Shown here piece after piece: positions 10,015-18,879 of a stretch of DNA of 64,000 nt. Each line of letters begins with the position of its first letter. Position 1 is the first letter of the stretch. The DNA is from Massilia aurea (GTDB lineage Bacteria > Pseudomonadota > Gammaproteobacteria > Burkholderiales > Burkholderiaceae_D). Under the pieces are notes generated by a model, which saw only the letters and a program-made list of their open reading frames with translations, was not told the DNA's origin and searched no databases. The translations under genes and the position numbers were made by a program. Location of the stretch: contig NZ_JACHBX010000005.1 in NCBI RefSeq assembly GCF_014200505.1, positions 372,001 through 436,000 of the forward strand. The letters run 5' to 3'.

Positions 10015-11318
10015 TGCCCACTGCATCACCCAATGTGCAGGCCTATCGCGCCAGCCTGCTGCACTTTCGCGCCGATCCGGCGTTCGACGATGGCGCCGCG
10101 CTGTTGTATGAAGACGGCCTGCTGATCGTCGAGGATGGCCGCATCCAGGCCGCCGGCGACTACGCCGCGCTCGCACCCACGCTGCCTGCTGGCCTCGAAC
10201 CCGTCGACTACCGCGGCAAGCTGATCGTGCCCGGCTTCATCGACACGCACCTGCATTACCCGCAGACCGACATGATCGCCTCGCCGGCCCCGGGCCTGCT
10301 GCCGTGGCTCGAGACCTATACCTTCCCGACCGAGCGCCGCTACGAAGATCACGAAGATGGCCGCACCACGGCCGACTTCTTCCTCGACGAACTGCTGCGC
10401 TGCGGGACCACCACGGCGATGGTCTACTGCACCGTGCACCCGCAATCGGTCGACGCGTTCTTTGCCGCGAGCGAAGCGCGCAACCTGCGCATGGTGGCCG
10501 GCAAGGTGCTGATGGACCGCAACTGCCCGGACTTCCTGCGCGATCTCGAAGGCGAGCTTGGCGAGAGCGAAGCGCTGATCAAGCGCTGGCACAAGCGCGG
10601 CCGCGCACTGTACGCGATCACGCCGCGCTTTGCGCCAACGTCGACCGAAGCCCAGCTGCGCCTGACGGGTGAGCTGGCGGCGGCGTACCCGGACACCTTC
10701 ATCCAGACCCACGTGGCAGAGAACCGCGACGAGTGCACCTGGGTGGGCGAGCTGTTCCCGCAGGCGCGCAGCTATCTGGACGTGTACGACAGCTACGGCC
10801 TGATGCGCCCGCGCGCAATGTTCGGCCACTGCATCTGGCTTGACGACGAGGATATGGCGCGCATGGCGGCCACCGGCTCGGCCGCCGCCGTGTGTCCGAC
10901 GTCGAACCTGTTCCTGGGCAGCGGCCTGTTCGACTTCGAGCGCGCCGACAAGGCCGGCATGCTGCTGTCGCTGGGCACGGACGTGGGCGCCGGTACGTCG
11001 TTCTCGCTGCTGCAGACGATGAACGAAGCGTACAAGGTCGCACGCATGAAGGGCAGCTACCTGACGGCGCTGCGCATGTTCTATCTCGCCACGCTGGGCG
11101 CGGCGCGCGCGATGGGGCTGGCCGAAACGATCGGCAGCTTCGCTCCCGGGCTCGAAGCCGACTTCGTGGTGCTTGACCGCGAGGCGACGCCGCTGATGGC
11201 GCGCCGCACGGGCCACAGTCACTCGCTCGAAGAGCTGCTGTTCGCGCTGGCGCTGCTGGGGGATGATCGTACGGTGGCCGCGACGTATTCGTATGGCCGC
11301 CTCGTCCACGAACGTTAA
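10014..11318 (+). CDS. guaD: Guanine deaminase
   Basis: It deaminates guanine to xanthine, feeding XdhABC. The 434-aa amidohydrolase shows metal ligands HLHYPQTD (about residues 78-85), HVAENRDECTWV (about 233) and GHCIWLDDEDM. It also has the metal-site Asp in GTDVGAGTSFSLLQTMNEAYK and the SNLFLGSGLF motif typical of guanine deaminases. The ATG overlaps the xdhC stop codon. It is the last gene of the xdhABC-guaD operon; a dispersed double-hairpin element begins 14 bases after it. Confidence 0.95.
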   Translation: MPTASPNVQAYRASLLHFRADPAFDDGAALLYEDGLLIVEDGRIQAAGDYAALAPTLPAGLEPVDYRGKLIVPGFIDTHLHYPQTDMIASPAPGLLPWLETYTFPTERRYEDHEDGRTTADFFLDELLRCGTTTAMVYCTVHPQSVDAFFAASEARNLRMVAGKVLMDRNCPDFLRDLEGELGESEALIKRWHKRGRALYAITPRFAPTSTEAQLRLTGELAAAYPDTFIQTHVAENRDECTWVGELFPQARSYLDVYDSYGLMRPRAMFGHCIWLDDEDMARMAATGSAAAVCPTSNLFLGSGLFDFERADKAGMLLSLGTDVGAGTSFSLLQTMNEAYKVARMKGSYLTALRMFYLATLGAARAMGLAETIGSFAPGLEADFVVLDREATPLMARRTGHSHSLEELLFALALLGDDRTVAATYSYGRLVHER

Positions 11319-11332
11319 TTTGCCGAGGTCAC

Positions 11333-11444
11333 GTAGTGTGGAAGGCTCTGCCTTCCACGCGTTGATCGTTGGCGGCGCCGTTCTCGTACCGGATGATCTG
11401 CTGCCAACCATCACCGCGTGGACGGCGCAGCCGTCCACCCTACG
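11333..11444. repeat. Dispersed double-hairpin intergenic element, copy B
   Basis: The copy begins GTAGTGTGG and ends CCACCCTAC. The left stem is GTGGAAGG (11338-11345) with CCTTCCAC (11351-11358). The right stem is GTGGACGGC (11418-11426) with GCCGTCCAC (11430-11438). Relative to copies A and C the left stem has changed on both sides, so pairing is kept. It lies between guaD and the exported adenosine deaminase gene, where it may also end guaD transcription. Confidence 0.85.
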
Positions 11445-11540
11445 CACAAGAGTCACGGCGGCGGTCCAAGCTGCAATATTGCCAACCCCGGGCGAAGGCG
11501 TTAGAGTCTGACGCTTGCCATCCATCCTGAAAGTCTCACC

Positions 11541-13034
11541 ATGCACAAGTATTTGCCCGGCAGTGCGCTGCTGGCGCTGGCCGTCGTCGCTTCGCCCGTC
11601 CTGGCCCGTGCGCCATCGGTCACCGCCAACGAAGCGGCCACCGCGCGCCACTACGCCAGCCTGATCGAGGGCAGCACGCCGCGCCTGTCCGAGCTGACGA
11701 TGTTCTTCACGCAGATGCCCAAGGGTGGCGATTTGCACCACCATTATTCGGGCGCGATCTATGCCGAGACCTATGTCGATTTCGTCGACAAGCAGGGCTT
11801 CTGTATCGACAAGACCACCTACCGCATCGAGACCGACAAGGCGACCATCGCCGCGCAGCGCGCCAAACCGGCTGCCCAGCGCACCTGCCTGTCGGGCGCA
11901 GAGGTCAATGCCGACGAAAACACCTGGCGCGAGCTGGTCAAGCGCTGGTCGAACAAGGATTTCAGTAACCACGTCGCCATCCAGCCGGCGCCGGACCGCC
12001 TGTTCTTCGGCACCTTCGGCTACTTCGGCCCGGTAGCCAACGACAATCTGCGCGAAGGCCTGCAAGAGATCAAGGCGCGCGCCATCGCCGAGAATGTCGG
12101 CTACATCGAAACGATGTTCCTGCTCTCGCCGTTCGTGGCCAACGCCGCCTTCGACACGAGCACCCGCGCCAGCGTGAACGACGACGCGGCGCTCGGCGCC
12201 CAGTTGCGCGCCGAGCTGGCGGCGCTGGACGCCAACGCGGCCTACAACACGTCGATCGACAGCTTCGTCGCGCAGATCAATGCGGCATCCGAAGGCATCG
12301 ACGACGAGCGCTTCACGATGCGCTACCAGAACTACACGCTGCGCCTCCTGGGCCCGTCGCAGGTGTTTTCGGCGATGGTGTCGAGCTTCAAGGCCGCCGC
12401 CAAGGGCGGACGCATCGTCGGCGTCAACATCGTCGGCCAGGAAAGCCTGCACGTGTCGATGCGCGACTACCTGCTGCACATGAAGATGTTCCGCTTCCTG
12501 AAAACGGTGTATCCGGACGTGAAAGTGGCGATGCATGCGGGCGAGCTGGCGCTGGGCGAGGTGCCACCGGAAGGCCTGAAGTTCCACATCGACAGCGCCC
12601 TGGGCATTGCCGGCGCCGACCGCATCGGCCATGGCCTGGACCTGGCGCATGAAGCCAATGCACCGGCGATCATCAAGACGATGCGCGAGAAGGATATTCC
12701 GGTCGAAATCAACCTGACCTCGAACGCGTTCATCAGCGGCGTGGCCGGTGCGGATCACCCGATCCACCTGTACCGCAAGTATGGCGTGCCGTACGTGATT
12801 TCGACCGACGACGCCGGCGTGACCCGCCACACGCTGTCGCACGAGTACGTGCAATTTGCCAGCCAGTTCAAGCCGTCTTACGCTGAAATCAAGAAAGCGT
12901 CATACAACAGTATCCGCTACGCCTTCCTGCCTGTGGCAGAAAAGCAACGCTTAACAAAACAGCTCGATGGGCGCTACGCCCAATTCGAGGCGCAGGTTGC
13001 TGCCATGGCGACTCAGGCAGCGCGCGCGAAATAA
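11541..13034 (+). CDS. Exported adenosine deaminase family protein
   Basis: A 497-aa member of the adenosine/AMP deaminase family carrying an N-terminal signal peptide (LLALAVVASPVLARA). It is therefore probably periplasmic or secreted, like ADGF-type enzymes and unlike cytoplasmic Add. Zinc-site motifs are GGDLHHHYSGAIYAE (His at about 66-68), VAMHAGE (about 331), IGHGLDLAHE and STDDAGVTRHTLSHEY (Asp about 422). It would convert adenosine to inosine outside the cytoplasm. It sits just before a TonB-dependent receptor gene and downstream of the guaD operon. Inserts between the motifs make it longer than the 330-350 aa of Add, so the exact substrate is uncertain. Confidence 0.85.
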   Translation: MHKYLPGSALLALAVVASPVLARAPSVTANEAATARHYASLIEGSTPRLSELTMFFTQMPKGGDLHHHYSGAIYAETYVDFVDKQGFCIDKTTYRIETDKATIAAQRAKPAAQRTCLSGAEVNADENTWRELVKRWSNKDFSNHVAIQPAPDRLFFGTFGYFGPVANDNLREGLQEIKARAIAENVGYIETMFLLSPFVANAAFDTSTRASVNDDAALGAQLRAELAALDANAAYNTSIDSFVAQINAASEGIDDERFTMRYQNYTLRLLGPSQVFSAMVSSFKAAAKGGRIVGVNIVGQESLHVSMRDYLLHMKMFRFLKTVYPDVKVAMHAGELALGEVPPEGLKFHIDSALGIAGADRIGHGLDLAHEANAPAIIKTMREKDIPVEINLTSNAFISGVAGADHPIHLYRKYGVPYVISTDDAGVTRHTLSHEYVQFASQFKPSYAEIKKASYNSIRYAFLPVAEKQRLTKQLDGRYAQFEAQVAAMATQAARAK

Positions 13035-13545
13035 AGTGTGTCATCCCCGATCCGGCGCTCGCCGGATCGCCTGCCTGTCATAAACAACCTTCGACTTTTC
13101 GGCACTAAGTTAACCGGGAAGAAAGGTTTGTCGTCTTCTTGCTACACAATTCTGTGTTGCACCGCTGGTTCTACTGATTTTTCACCGAAAAAATTTCGCC
13201 GTGGAATGCCACGCATATAATTCCGCCATGTCATAAAGCGCGCCAAATGACACCATTTCTGTCGCGTAACGACAACGCCGGCGGGGTGATTTATACGGAA
13301 AAGCTCTGAATAGCCAAGCCAAATTGAATTTGTCGGGCTGAAAACGCTGATGCATATTGGCGCAATTCTGGTGTAAATCAAACCACACATCGTGTCATTT
13401 TGTTGAAACATTGTACCGATACAATCGCAGCCGCTTGCCGGCTGAATCACTGGCGCGGCACGACGAATACAACAAGCAGTAAAGCAGGGGAGGACGTCCG
13501 TCGGACGTCCAACAAACAACTTTGAAGTTCTTTTTGGGGTAATCA
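13035..13545. other. Non-coding leader region before the TonB-dependent receptor gene
   Basis: This 511-base gap is much more AT-rich than its surroundings and holds no convincing gene. At 13049-13068 there is a GATCCGGCG/CGCCGGATC hairpin just past the adenosine deaminase stop, without a T-run. It is a possible weak terminator. Near the end, GGACGTCC occurs twice (13492-13499 and 13503-13510), and each copy is itself a palindrome. The ribosome site is probably the GGGG about 8 bases before the ATG at 13546. The length and composition suggest a long regulated 5' leader and promoter region. Confidence 0.5.
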
Positions 13546-16500
13546 ATGATCACTCAGCAGCAGATCCGGCTCACCAAGTTGGCGCTGGCTTTGTCAGTTG
13601 CGTTGGCGGCGTCGCCGTCGTTCGCACAGAACACTACTTCGGCCGTCGGTGGCCGTATCTCGAACGTCTCGGGTCAGCCGGCTGCCGGCGCGCAAGTGCA
13701 GATCCTGCACACCGAGTCGGGTTCTGTCAGCAATGTCGTAACCGACGCTGAAGGCCGCTACGTTGCACGTGGCCTGCGCGTGGGTGGTCCTTACACCATC
13801 ACTATCACCAAAGACGGGATTACCCAAACCCGTAACAACGTCTTCCTCGACCTGGCACAGACCGCAGAAGTCGACGCCACCCTGGGCGTGCAGACCGTGA
13901 CCATCGCCGGTACCGCATCGCGTTCGGAAGTCTTCACGAGCAACAACATGGGTGCGGGCACCGCCATCAGCAACACCCAGCTCCAGACCCAGGCATCGAT
14001 CCAGCGTAACCTGCAAGACTATGCGCGTGCCGACCCGCGCGTGTCGCAGACCGACAAGGACCGTGGCGAAATCTCGGTCGCCGGCCAGAACTCGCGCTAC
14101 AACTCGACCACCATCGACGGCGTCGCCATCAATGACACCTTCGGCCTGGAAGCCAATGGCAGCCCGACCGCGCGTCAGCCGATCTCGATCGAAGCGATCC
14201 AGTCGGTGCAGGTCAACGTCGCCAACTACGACGTCACCCAGAAGGGCTACACCGGCGCGAACATCAACGCCGTGACCAAGTCGGGTACCAACACCTACAA
14301 GGGCGGCGTGTACTACGTGTACCGCAACGACAATCTGTCGGGCGACCGTTACAACCCAATCACCGACGTCTACACCGACGCGCCGAAATCCAAGGAAACC
14401 ACCAAGGGTGTCTGGGCATCGGGTCCGCTGATCCAGGACAAGCTGTTCATCTACGCTCTGGCCGAAAACTTCGAGAGCTCGCGTTCGAGCCCTGAGTTCG
14501 GCGCCATCGGCAGCGGCGCCGGCACCACCGTCGGCATCAGCCAGTCGTCCATCTCGGAAGCCCAGCGCATCGCCCAGCAGACCTACGGCGTCGACATCGG
14601 CAGCACTGCCGTGCCGACCGGCTCGATGCTGACCTCGAAAGAGCGCCTGGTGAAGTTCGACTGGAACATCACCGACGAACACCGCGCCAACCTGCGTTAC
14701 GCCAAGACCGAACAGGGCGAGCCGTTCTACCCGGGCTTCTCGGCGACCGGTGTCGGCCTGTCGTCGAGCTTCTACAACCAGGGCAAGTCGATCGAGACCA
14801 CCGTTGCCCAGTTGTTCTCGGACTGGACCCCGAATTTCTCGACCGAGCTCAAGTTCTCGAACCGCGATTACGATTCGGTCCCGGTCAACGCGACCCGCAC
14901 GCCATCGATGGCCCTGCAGTTCAGCGGCGCACTGCCGGCTGACGCACCAAGTGGCCTGTCGACCGCCAACCGTAACATCAACTTCGGTACCGAGTTCAGC
15001 CGTCACAACAACGTGCTGCGCAACAAGACCAAGGATCTGTACGCCGGTGCCAACTGGATCGTGGGCGACCATGAAATGAAGTTCGGTGCCGACTACACCA
15101 AGAACGATGTCTACAACGCGTTCCTGCAGGGTATCAACGGCTCGTACACCTACGCCTGCCTGGATTCGGCGGATGCGAACTTCTACAGCTTCGGCGCACT
15201 GCCAAGCTGCGCACGTGCGACCAATGCACAAGTGCAGCAAGCTGTGCTGGAGAACTTCCGCAGGGGTCGTCCACTGAGCTACAGCCAGCAGCGCGCGCTG
15301 CCAGGCGCATCGCTGAATGATGCGGTCGCCGAGTTCAGCACCAAGAACACCGGCCTGTTCCTGCAAGACACCTGGACCGTCAACGACCAGCTGACCCTGA
15401 CCTACGGCGTGCGCTACGACCGTAACGATGTCGGCGGCCGTCCATTGGCCAACATCGCTGCTGGCCAGCCACTGGTGGCCGGCAACCCAGCCACCGGCGC
15501 GCGCCAGTCCGGCGGCTTCGGTCTGGACAATACCCGCACCATCGACGGTACCGACCTGATCCAGCCACGCTTCGGCTTCAACTACCGTTTCGACAAGTCG
15601 CCACGTCCAACCCAGATCCGCGGCGGCTTCGGCCTGTTCCAGGGCGCGGCAGCCACCGTGTGGATGTCGAACCCGTTCTCGGGCACTGGCGTGGCCACCG
15701 CCACGATCAGCTGCTCGGGCACCGGCGCCACCCGCTGCCCGACCACCGGCGGCCTGACCAGCTTCAATCCTGACGCCCAGCCTGCCATTTCCGGCGCGAT
15801 TCCGGCCGCGGACGTCAACTTCCTGGATCCAAGCTTCCGTCAGCCATCGATCTGGAAAACCAACCTGGCGTTCGACACCGAACTGCCATGGTACGGCCTG
15901 GTCTTCGGCGCTGAAGCGCTGTACACCAAGAACAAGAACGGCATCTATTACGAGCACCTGAACCTGGGCGCAGCAACGCGCAACGGTTCGGATGGCCGTC
16001 CGCTGTTCTGGAACGCAGCCGGCCTGAGCACGGCGTGCTACGGCGTGTCGAACAACACGGCGAACATCATCACCAGCTGCGGCGCGGTCAACCGTTCGCT
16101 GAACAACCGCAGCTTCGGCAACGTGCTGGTGGCGCGTGATACCGACAAGGGCGACGCGAAAGTGCTGACCATGTCGCTGTCGCAGCCGATGACCAAGGGC
16201 TTTGGCTGGTCGGTGGCGTACACCTACACCGATGCAACCGAAGTCTCGCCGCTGACGTCGTCGGTGGCCAACTCGAACTTCAACGGCCGTTCGTCGTTCA
16301 ACCCGAACGAAGAAGTCGCCGCGACCTCGAGCTACGCCATCAAGAACCGCGTCAATGCGCTGATGAACTTCCAGAAGAAATTCTTCGAAGGCTACAACAC
16401 GCGTCTGGGCGTCTTCTACGAAGGTCGTGAAGGCCGTCCATACAGCTGGACGTTCAACAACGACATGAACGGTGACAATCTGGCCGGTAACGACCTGATG

Positions 16501-16965
16501 TACATCCCGACCGCCTTCGGTTCGAACGAAGTCGCGTTCGCAGGTGACACCGCAACGAACCGTGCCAACGAGCAGCGCTTCTGGGACGTCGTCAATGCGA
16601 ACAAGGGCCTGAGCAAGGCTGCCGGTGGTGTCGTCAAGCGTAACAACTCGACCGCTGAATGGGTCAACACCTTCGACGTGCGCATCAGCCAGGAAATCCC
16701 GGGCATCTTCGCACGCAACAAGGCGACCTTCTCGCTGGACTTCATGAACTTCGGCAACCTGCTGAACAAGAAATGGGGCCGTACCGAAGAGATCAGCTTC
16801 CAGGGCTCCGGTGGCCAGGCACGCAGCTTCGTCGACGTCGCTGGTATCGATGCACAAGGTCGTTATGTCTACGTCGTGCGTAACGACGTCGAGCGTCAAG
16901 ACCTGAAGCAAGCCAAGGGCGAGTCGCAGTGGGCAATCCAGGCAACCCTGCGTTACGAATTCTAA
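13546..16965 (+). CDS. TonB-dependent receptor with carboxypeptidase-regulatory-like N-terminal domain (Oar-like)
   Basis: A 1139-aa outer membrane receptor. A signal peptide ends at about residue 27 (ASPSFA). A CarboxypepD_reg-like beta domain follows (GRISNVSGQPAAGAQVQI, about 35-110). The plug is next (IQRNLQDYARADPRVSQTD to NINAVTKSGTNTYKGGVYY), then a long barrel ending in Phe (TLRYEF). Such Oar/SusC-like receptors import or bind large substrates using TonB energy. The flanking exported adenosine deaminase, 5'-nucleotidase and S1/P1 nuclease genes suggest a nucleic-acid-derived ligand, which is an inference. A strong terminator follows. No dedicated TonB/ExbBD genes are nearby. Confidence 0.9.
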   Translation: MITQQQIRLTKLALALSVALAASPSFAQNTTSAVGGRISNVSGQPAAGAQVQILHTESGSVSNVVTDAEGRYVARGLRVGGPYTITITKDGITQTRNNVFLDLAQTAEVDATLGVQTVTIAGTASRSEVFTSNNMGAGTAISNTQLQTQASIQRNLQDYARADPRVSQTDKDRGEISVAGQNSRYNSTTIDGVAINDTFGLEANGSPTARQPISIEAIQSVQVNVANYDVTQKGYTGANINAVTKSGTNTYKGGVYYVYRNDNLSGDRYNPITDVYTDAPKSKETTKGVWASGPLIQDKLFIYALAENFESSRSSPEFGAIGSGAGTTVGISQSSISEAQRIAQQTYGVDIGSTAVPTGSMLTSKERLVKFDWNITDEHRANLRYAKTEQGEPFYPGFSATGVGLSSSFYNQGKSIETTVAQLFSDWTPNFSTELKFSNRDYDSVPVNATRTPSMALQFSGALPADAPSGLSTANRNINFGTEFSRHNNVLRNKTKDLYAGANWIVGDHEMKFGADYTKNDVYNAFLQGINGSYTYACLDSADANFYSFGALPSCARATNAQVQQAVLENFRRGRPLSYSQQRALPGASLNDAVAEFSTKNTGLFLQDTWTVNDQLTLTYGVRYDRNDVGGRPLANIAAGQPLVAGNPATGARQSGGFGLDNTRTIDGTDLIQPRFGFNYRFDKSPRPTQIRGGFGLFQGAAATVWMSNPFSGTGVATATISCSGTGATRCPTTGGLTSFNPDAQPAISGAIPAADVNFLDPSFRQPSIWKTNLAFDTELPWYGLVFGAEALYTKNKNGIYYEHLNLGAATRNGSDGRPLFWNAAGLSTACYGVSNNTANIITSCGAVNRSLNNRSFGNVLVARDTDKGDAKVLTMSLSQPMTKGFGWSVAYTYTDATEVSPLTSSVANSNFNGRSSFNPNEEVAATSSYAIKNRVNALMNFQKKFFEGYNTRLGVFYEGREGRPYSWTFNNDMNGDNLAGNDLMYIPTAFGSNEVAFAGDTATNRANEQRFWDVVNANKGLSKAAGGVVKRNNSTAEWVNTFDVRISQEIPGIFARNKATFSLDFMNFGNLLNKKWGRTEEISFQGSGGQARSFVDVAGIDAQGRYVYVVRNDVERQDLKQAKGESQWAIQATLRYEF

Positions 16966-17006
16966 GCAGCGCGAATTGGTAAATTGAAGTAGCCTGAGGT
17001 AACCAG

Positions 17007-17036
17007 AACGGCCGGTGGAAACACCGGCCGTTTTTT
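17007..17036 (+). terminator. Rho-independent terminator after the TonB-dependent receptor gene
   Basis: A perfect 11-bp stem AACGGCCGGTG (17007-17017) with CACCGGCCGTT (17022-17032) encloses a GAAA tetraloop and runs into six Ts. It begins 42 bases after the receptor stop codon and isolates the gene from the nucleotidase gene. Confidence 0.92.
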
Positions 17037-17177
17037 CATCAAAAAAGTCCGCAGCCCTGCTGCTGTAAGGATTTCCTGCGCACAGGTGGCATGGGATAAT
17101 GCCTGCTGTTGCGCTTATCCAAGCCCCGCTGTCCGGGTGCCGGCCACGCCGGCCCGATTCCATAAAAGGTGTTTTTC

Positions 17178-18863
17178 ATGATCGTCTCGCGTCGCGCAAG
17201 CGCCCGTCTGTCCATACTCACCGTTGCGCTGCTGCTGGCCGGCTGCGTGACCGCGCCGCAGGGCCCGGTCACCATCAACCTCGTGTCGCTCAATGACTTC
17301 CACGGCAATCTGGAACCAAGCCGTTATGTGCTCAAGGGCGCCGACGGCAAGGACCAGGTCATGCGCGCCGGCGGCGCCGAAGCAGTGGCTGCGGCCCTGC
17401 AGGCCTGGCGCAAGGAAGACAAGGAGTTGCTGCTGGTGTCGACCGGCGACATCGTCGGCGCCAGCCCGGCGCTGTCGTCGCTGTGGGCCGACGAGCCGAC
17501 GATCGAAGTGATGAACATGCTGAACCTGCGCGCGAGCGCGGTGGGCAACCATGAATTCGATGGCGGCCGCAAGGAACTGCTGCGTCAGCAGAACGGCGGC
17601 TGCGATTCGCCGCACCCGACCAAGGCCTGCAAGTTCACGCCGAATTTTGGTGGCGCCAAATTCACGTACCTGGGCGCGAACGTGATCGACAAGGTCACCG
17701 GCAAGCCGATCATCCCGGGCTTCACCATCGAAACCGTCAAGGGCATCAAGGTCGGCCTGGTTGGTGTGGTGCTGCGCGATACGCCGAACATGGTGGTCGC
17801 ATCGGGCATCGCGGGCTTGACGTTCGGCGACGAAGCCGAAGCGATCAACAACGCGCTGCCGGCCATGCGCGCGGCCGGTGCCAAGGTCATCGTGGCCCTG
17901 GTGCACCAGGGCGGCCGCACGGTCGAGTCGCCGTTGCAAACCGGTTGCAGCAAGCTGACGGGCGACATCGTCCCCGTTGTCCGGAAGATCGACCCGTCGG
18001 TCAAGCTGGTGCTGACCGGACACTCGCACCAGGGCTATCTGTGCGACGTCGATGGCCGCGTCGTGACCCAGGCCGATACGGCCGGCCACCTGCTCACGCG
18101 CGTGTCGATGCAGGTCGAACCAACCACCGGCGCGGTCTCGAACCTGACCGTCGCCAACGTGGTGATGAAGCCGGGCGAGTATCCGGCCGATCCGAAGATC
18201 GTCGCGTATGTCGCGCAAGTGAAAGAGCGCAGCGAAGCCGCCTTGACGCGCCCGATCGCCAAGATCGCCGTCGCGCCGCTGCTGCGCAAGAATAACGACG
18301 CGGGTGAATCGCCCCTTGGCAGCCTGGTTGCCGATGCGGCGCTGGACTCTGCGCGCAGCCTGGGCGCGCAGTTCGCGTTCATGAACAATGGTGGCGTGCG
18401 GCGTGATCTCGAGGCAGGCGCTGACAAGACCGTCAACTTTGGCCAGGCCCAGGCCGTGCTTCCGTTCGGGAACACGACCGTCGTGATGAACCTTACGGGC
18501 GCGCAGATCCGCAACCTGCTCGAACGCCAGTGGCCCGAAGGCCCGAACGTGTCGTCCAGCGTGCTGCAAGTCTCGCAGGGCTTCACCTACACGTGGGACG
18601 CAAAGCGGCCGGCTGGCACCCGCCTGGTGCCGGGCAGCGTCAAGCTCGATGGCAAGCCGCTGGTTGATACCGCAACATACCGCCTGGCGCTGAATAACTT
18701 CCTGGCCGAAGGCAGCGACGGCTATCCGGAATTCGCACTGGGCACCGAGCGCATCGATACCGGCCTGCGCGACCTGGACGGCTTCATCGCCTACCTGAAA
18801 AAACTCGAAGGGCAGGGCGCCGCGCTGGCCCCGGCTACCCCGCGCATCGTGCGCCTCAATTAA
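17178..18863 (+). CDS. Lipoprotein 5'-nucleotidase / metallophosphatase (UshA-like)
   Basis: A 561-aa two-domain enzyme that removes phosphate from nucleotides outside the cytoplasm. The lipobox LLLAGC places the acylated Cys at residue 23, so it is a lipoprotein. Metal-binding motifs are NDFHGNLEP, STGDIVGASP, GNHEFDGG, LVHQGG and TGHSHQGYLCD. The C-terminal 5'-nucleotidase domain begins near NNGGVRRDL and includes VLPFGNTTVVMNLTG. I use ATG 17178, 9 bases after AAAAGG, rather than the upstream GTG. The S1/P1 nuclease gene follows after 16 bases, so polymer cutting and dephosphorylation are co-expressed. Confidence 0.9.
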   Translation: MIVSRRASARLSILTVALLLAGCVTAPQGPVTINLVSLNDFHGNLEPSRYVLKGADGKDQVMRAGGAEAVAAALQAWRKEDKELLLVSTGDIVGASPALSSLWADEPTIEVMNMLNLRASAVGNHEFDGGRKELLRQQNGGCDSPHPTKACKFTPNFGGAKFTYLGANVIDKVTGKPIIPGFTIETVKGIKVGLVGVVLRDTPNMVVASGIAGLTFGDEAEAINNALPAMRAAGAKVIVALVHQGGRTVESPLQTGCSKLTGDIVPVVRKIDPSVKLVLTGHSHQGYLCDVDGRVVTQADTAGHLLTRVSMQVEPTTGAVSNLTVANVVMKPGEYPADPKIVAYVAQVKERSEAALTRPIAKIAVAPLLRKNNDAGESPLGSLVADAALDSARSLGAQFAFMNNGGVRRDLEAGADKTVNFGQAQAVLPFGNTTVVMNLTGAQIRNLLERQWPEGPNVSSSVLQVSQGFTYTWDAKRPAGTRLVPGSVKLDGKPLVDTATYRLALNNFLAEGSDGYPEFALGTERIDTGLRDLDGFIAYLKKLEGQGAALAPATPRIVRLN

Positions 18864-18879
18864 GTACACCAGGACCATC

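Noticed and set aside
10026..12854. A 942-codon minus-strand frame across guaD and the adenosine deaminase gene
   Set aside because: It runs through two well-supported genes and the repeat between them, is rich in Arg, Gln and His as antisense translations of GC-rich genes are, and shows no family motif.
13594..17163. An open frame of more than 1100 codons on the minus strand opposite the TonB receptor gene
   Set aside because: It is a mirror of the high-GC codon pattern of the receptor gene. The product has no recognisable domain and very unusual composition, while the plus-strand gene has signal peptide, plug and barrel.
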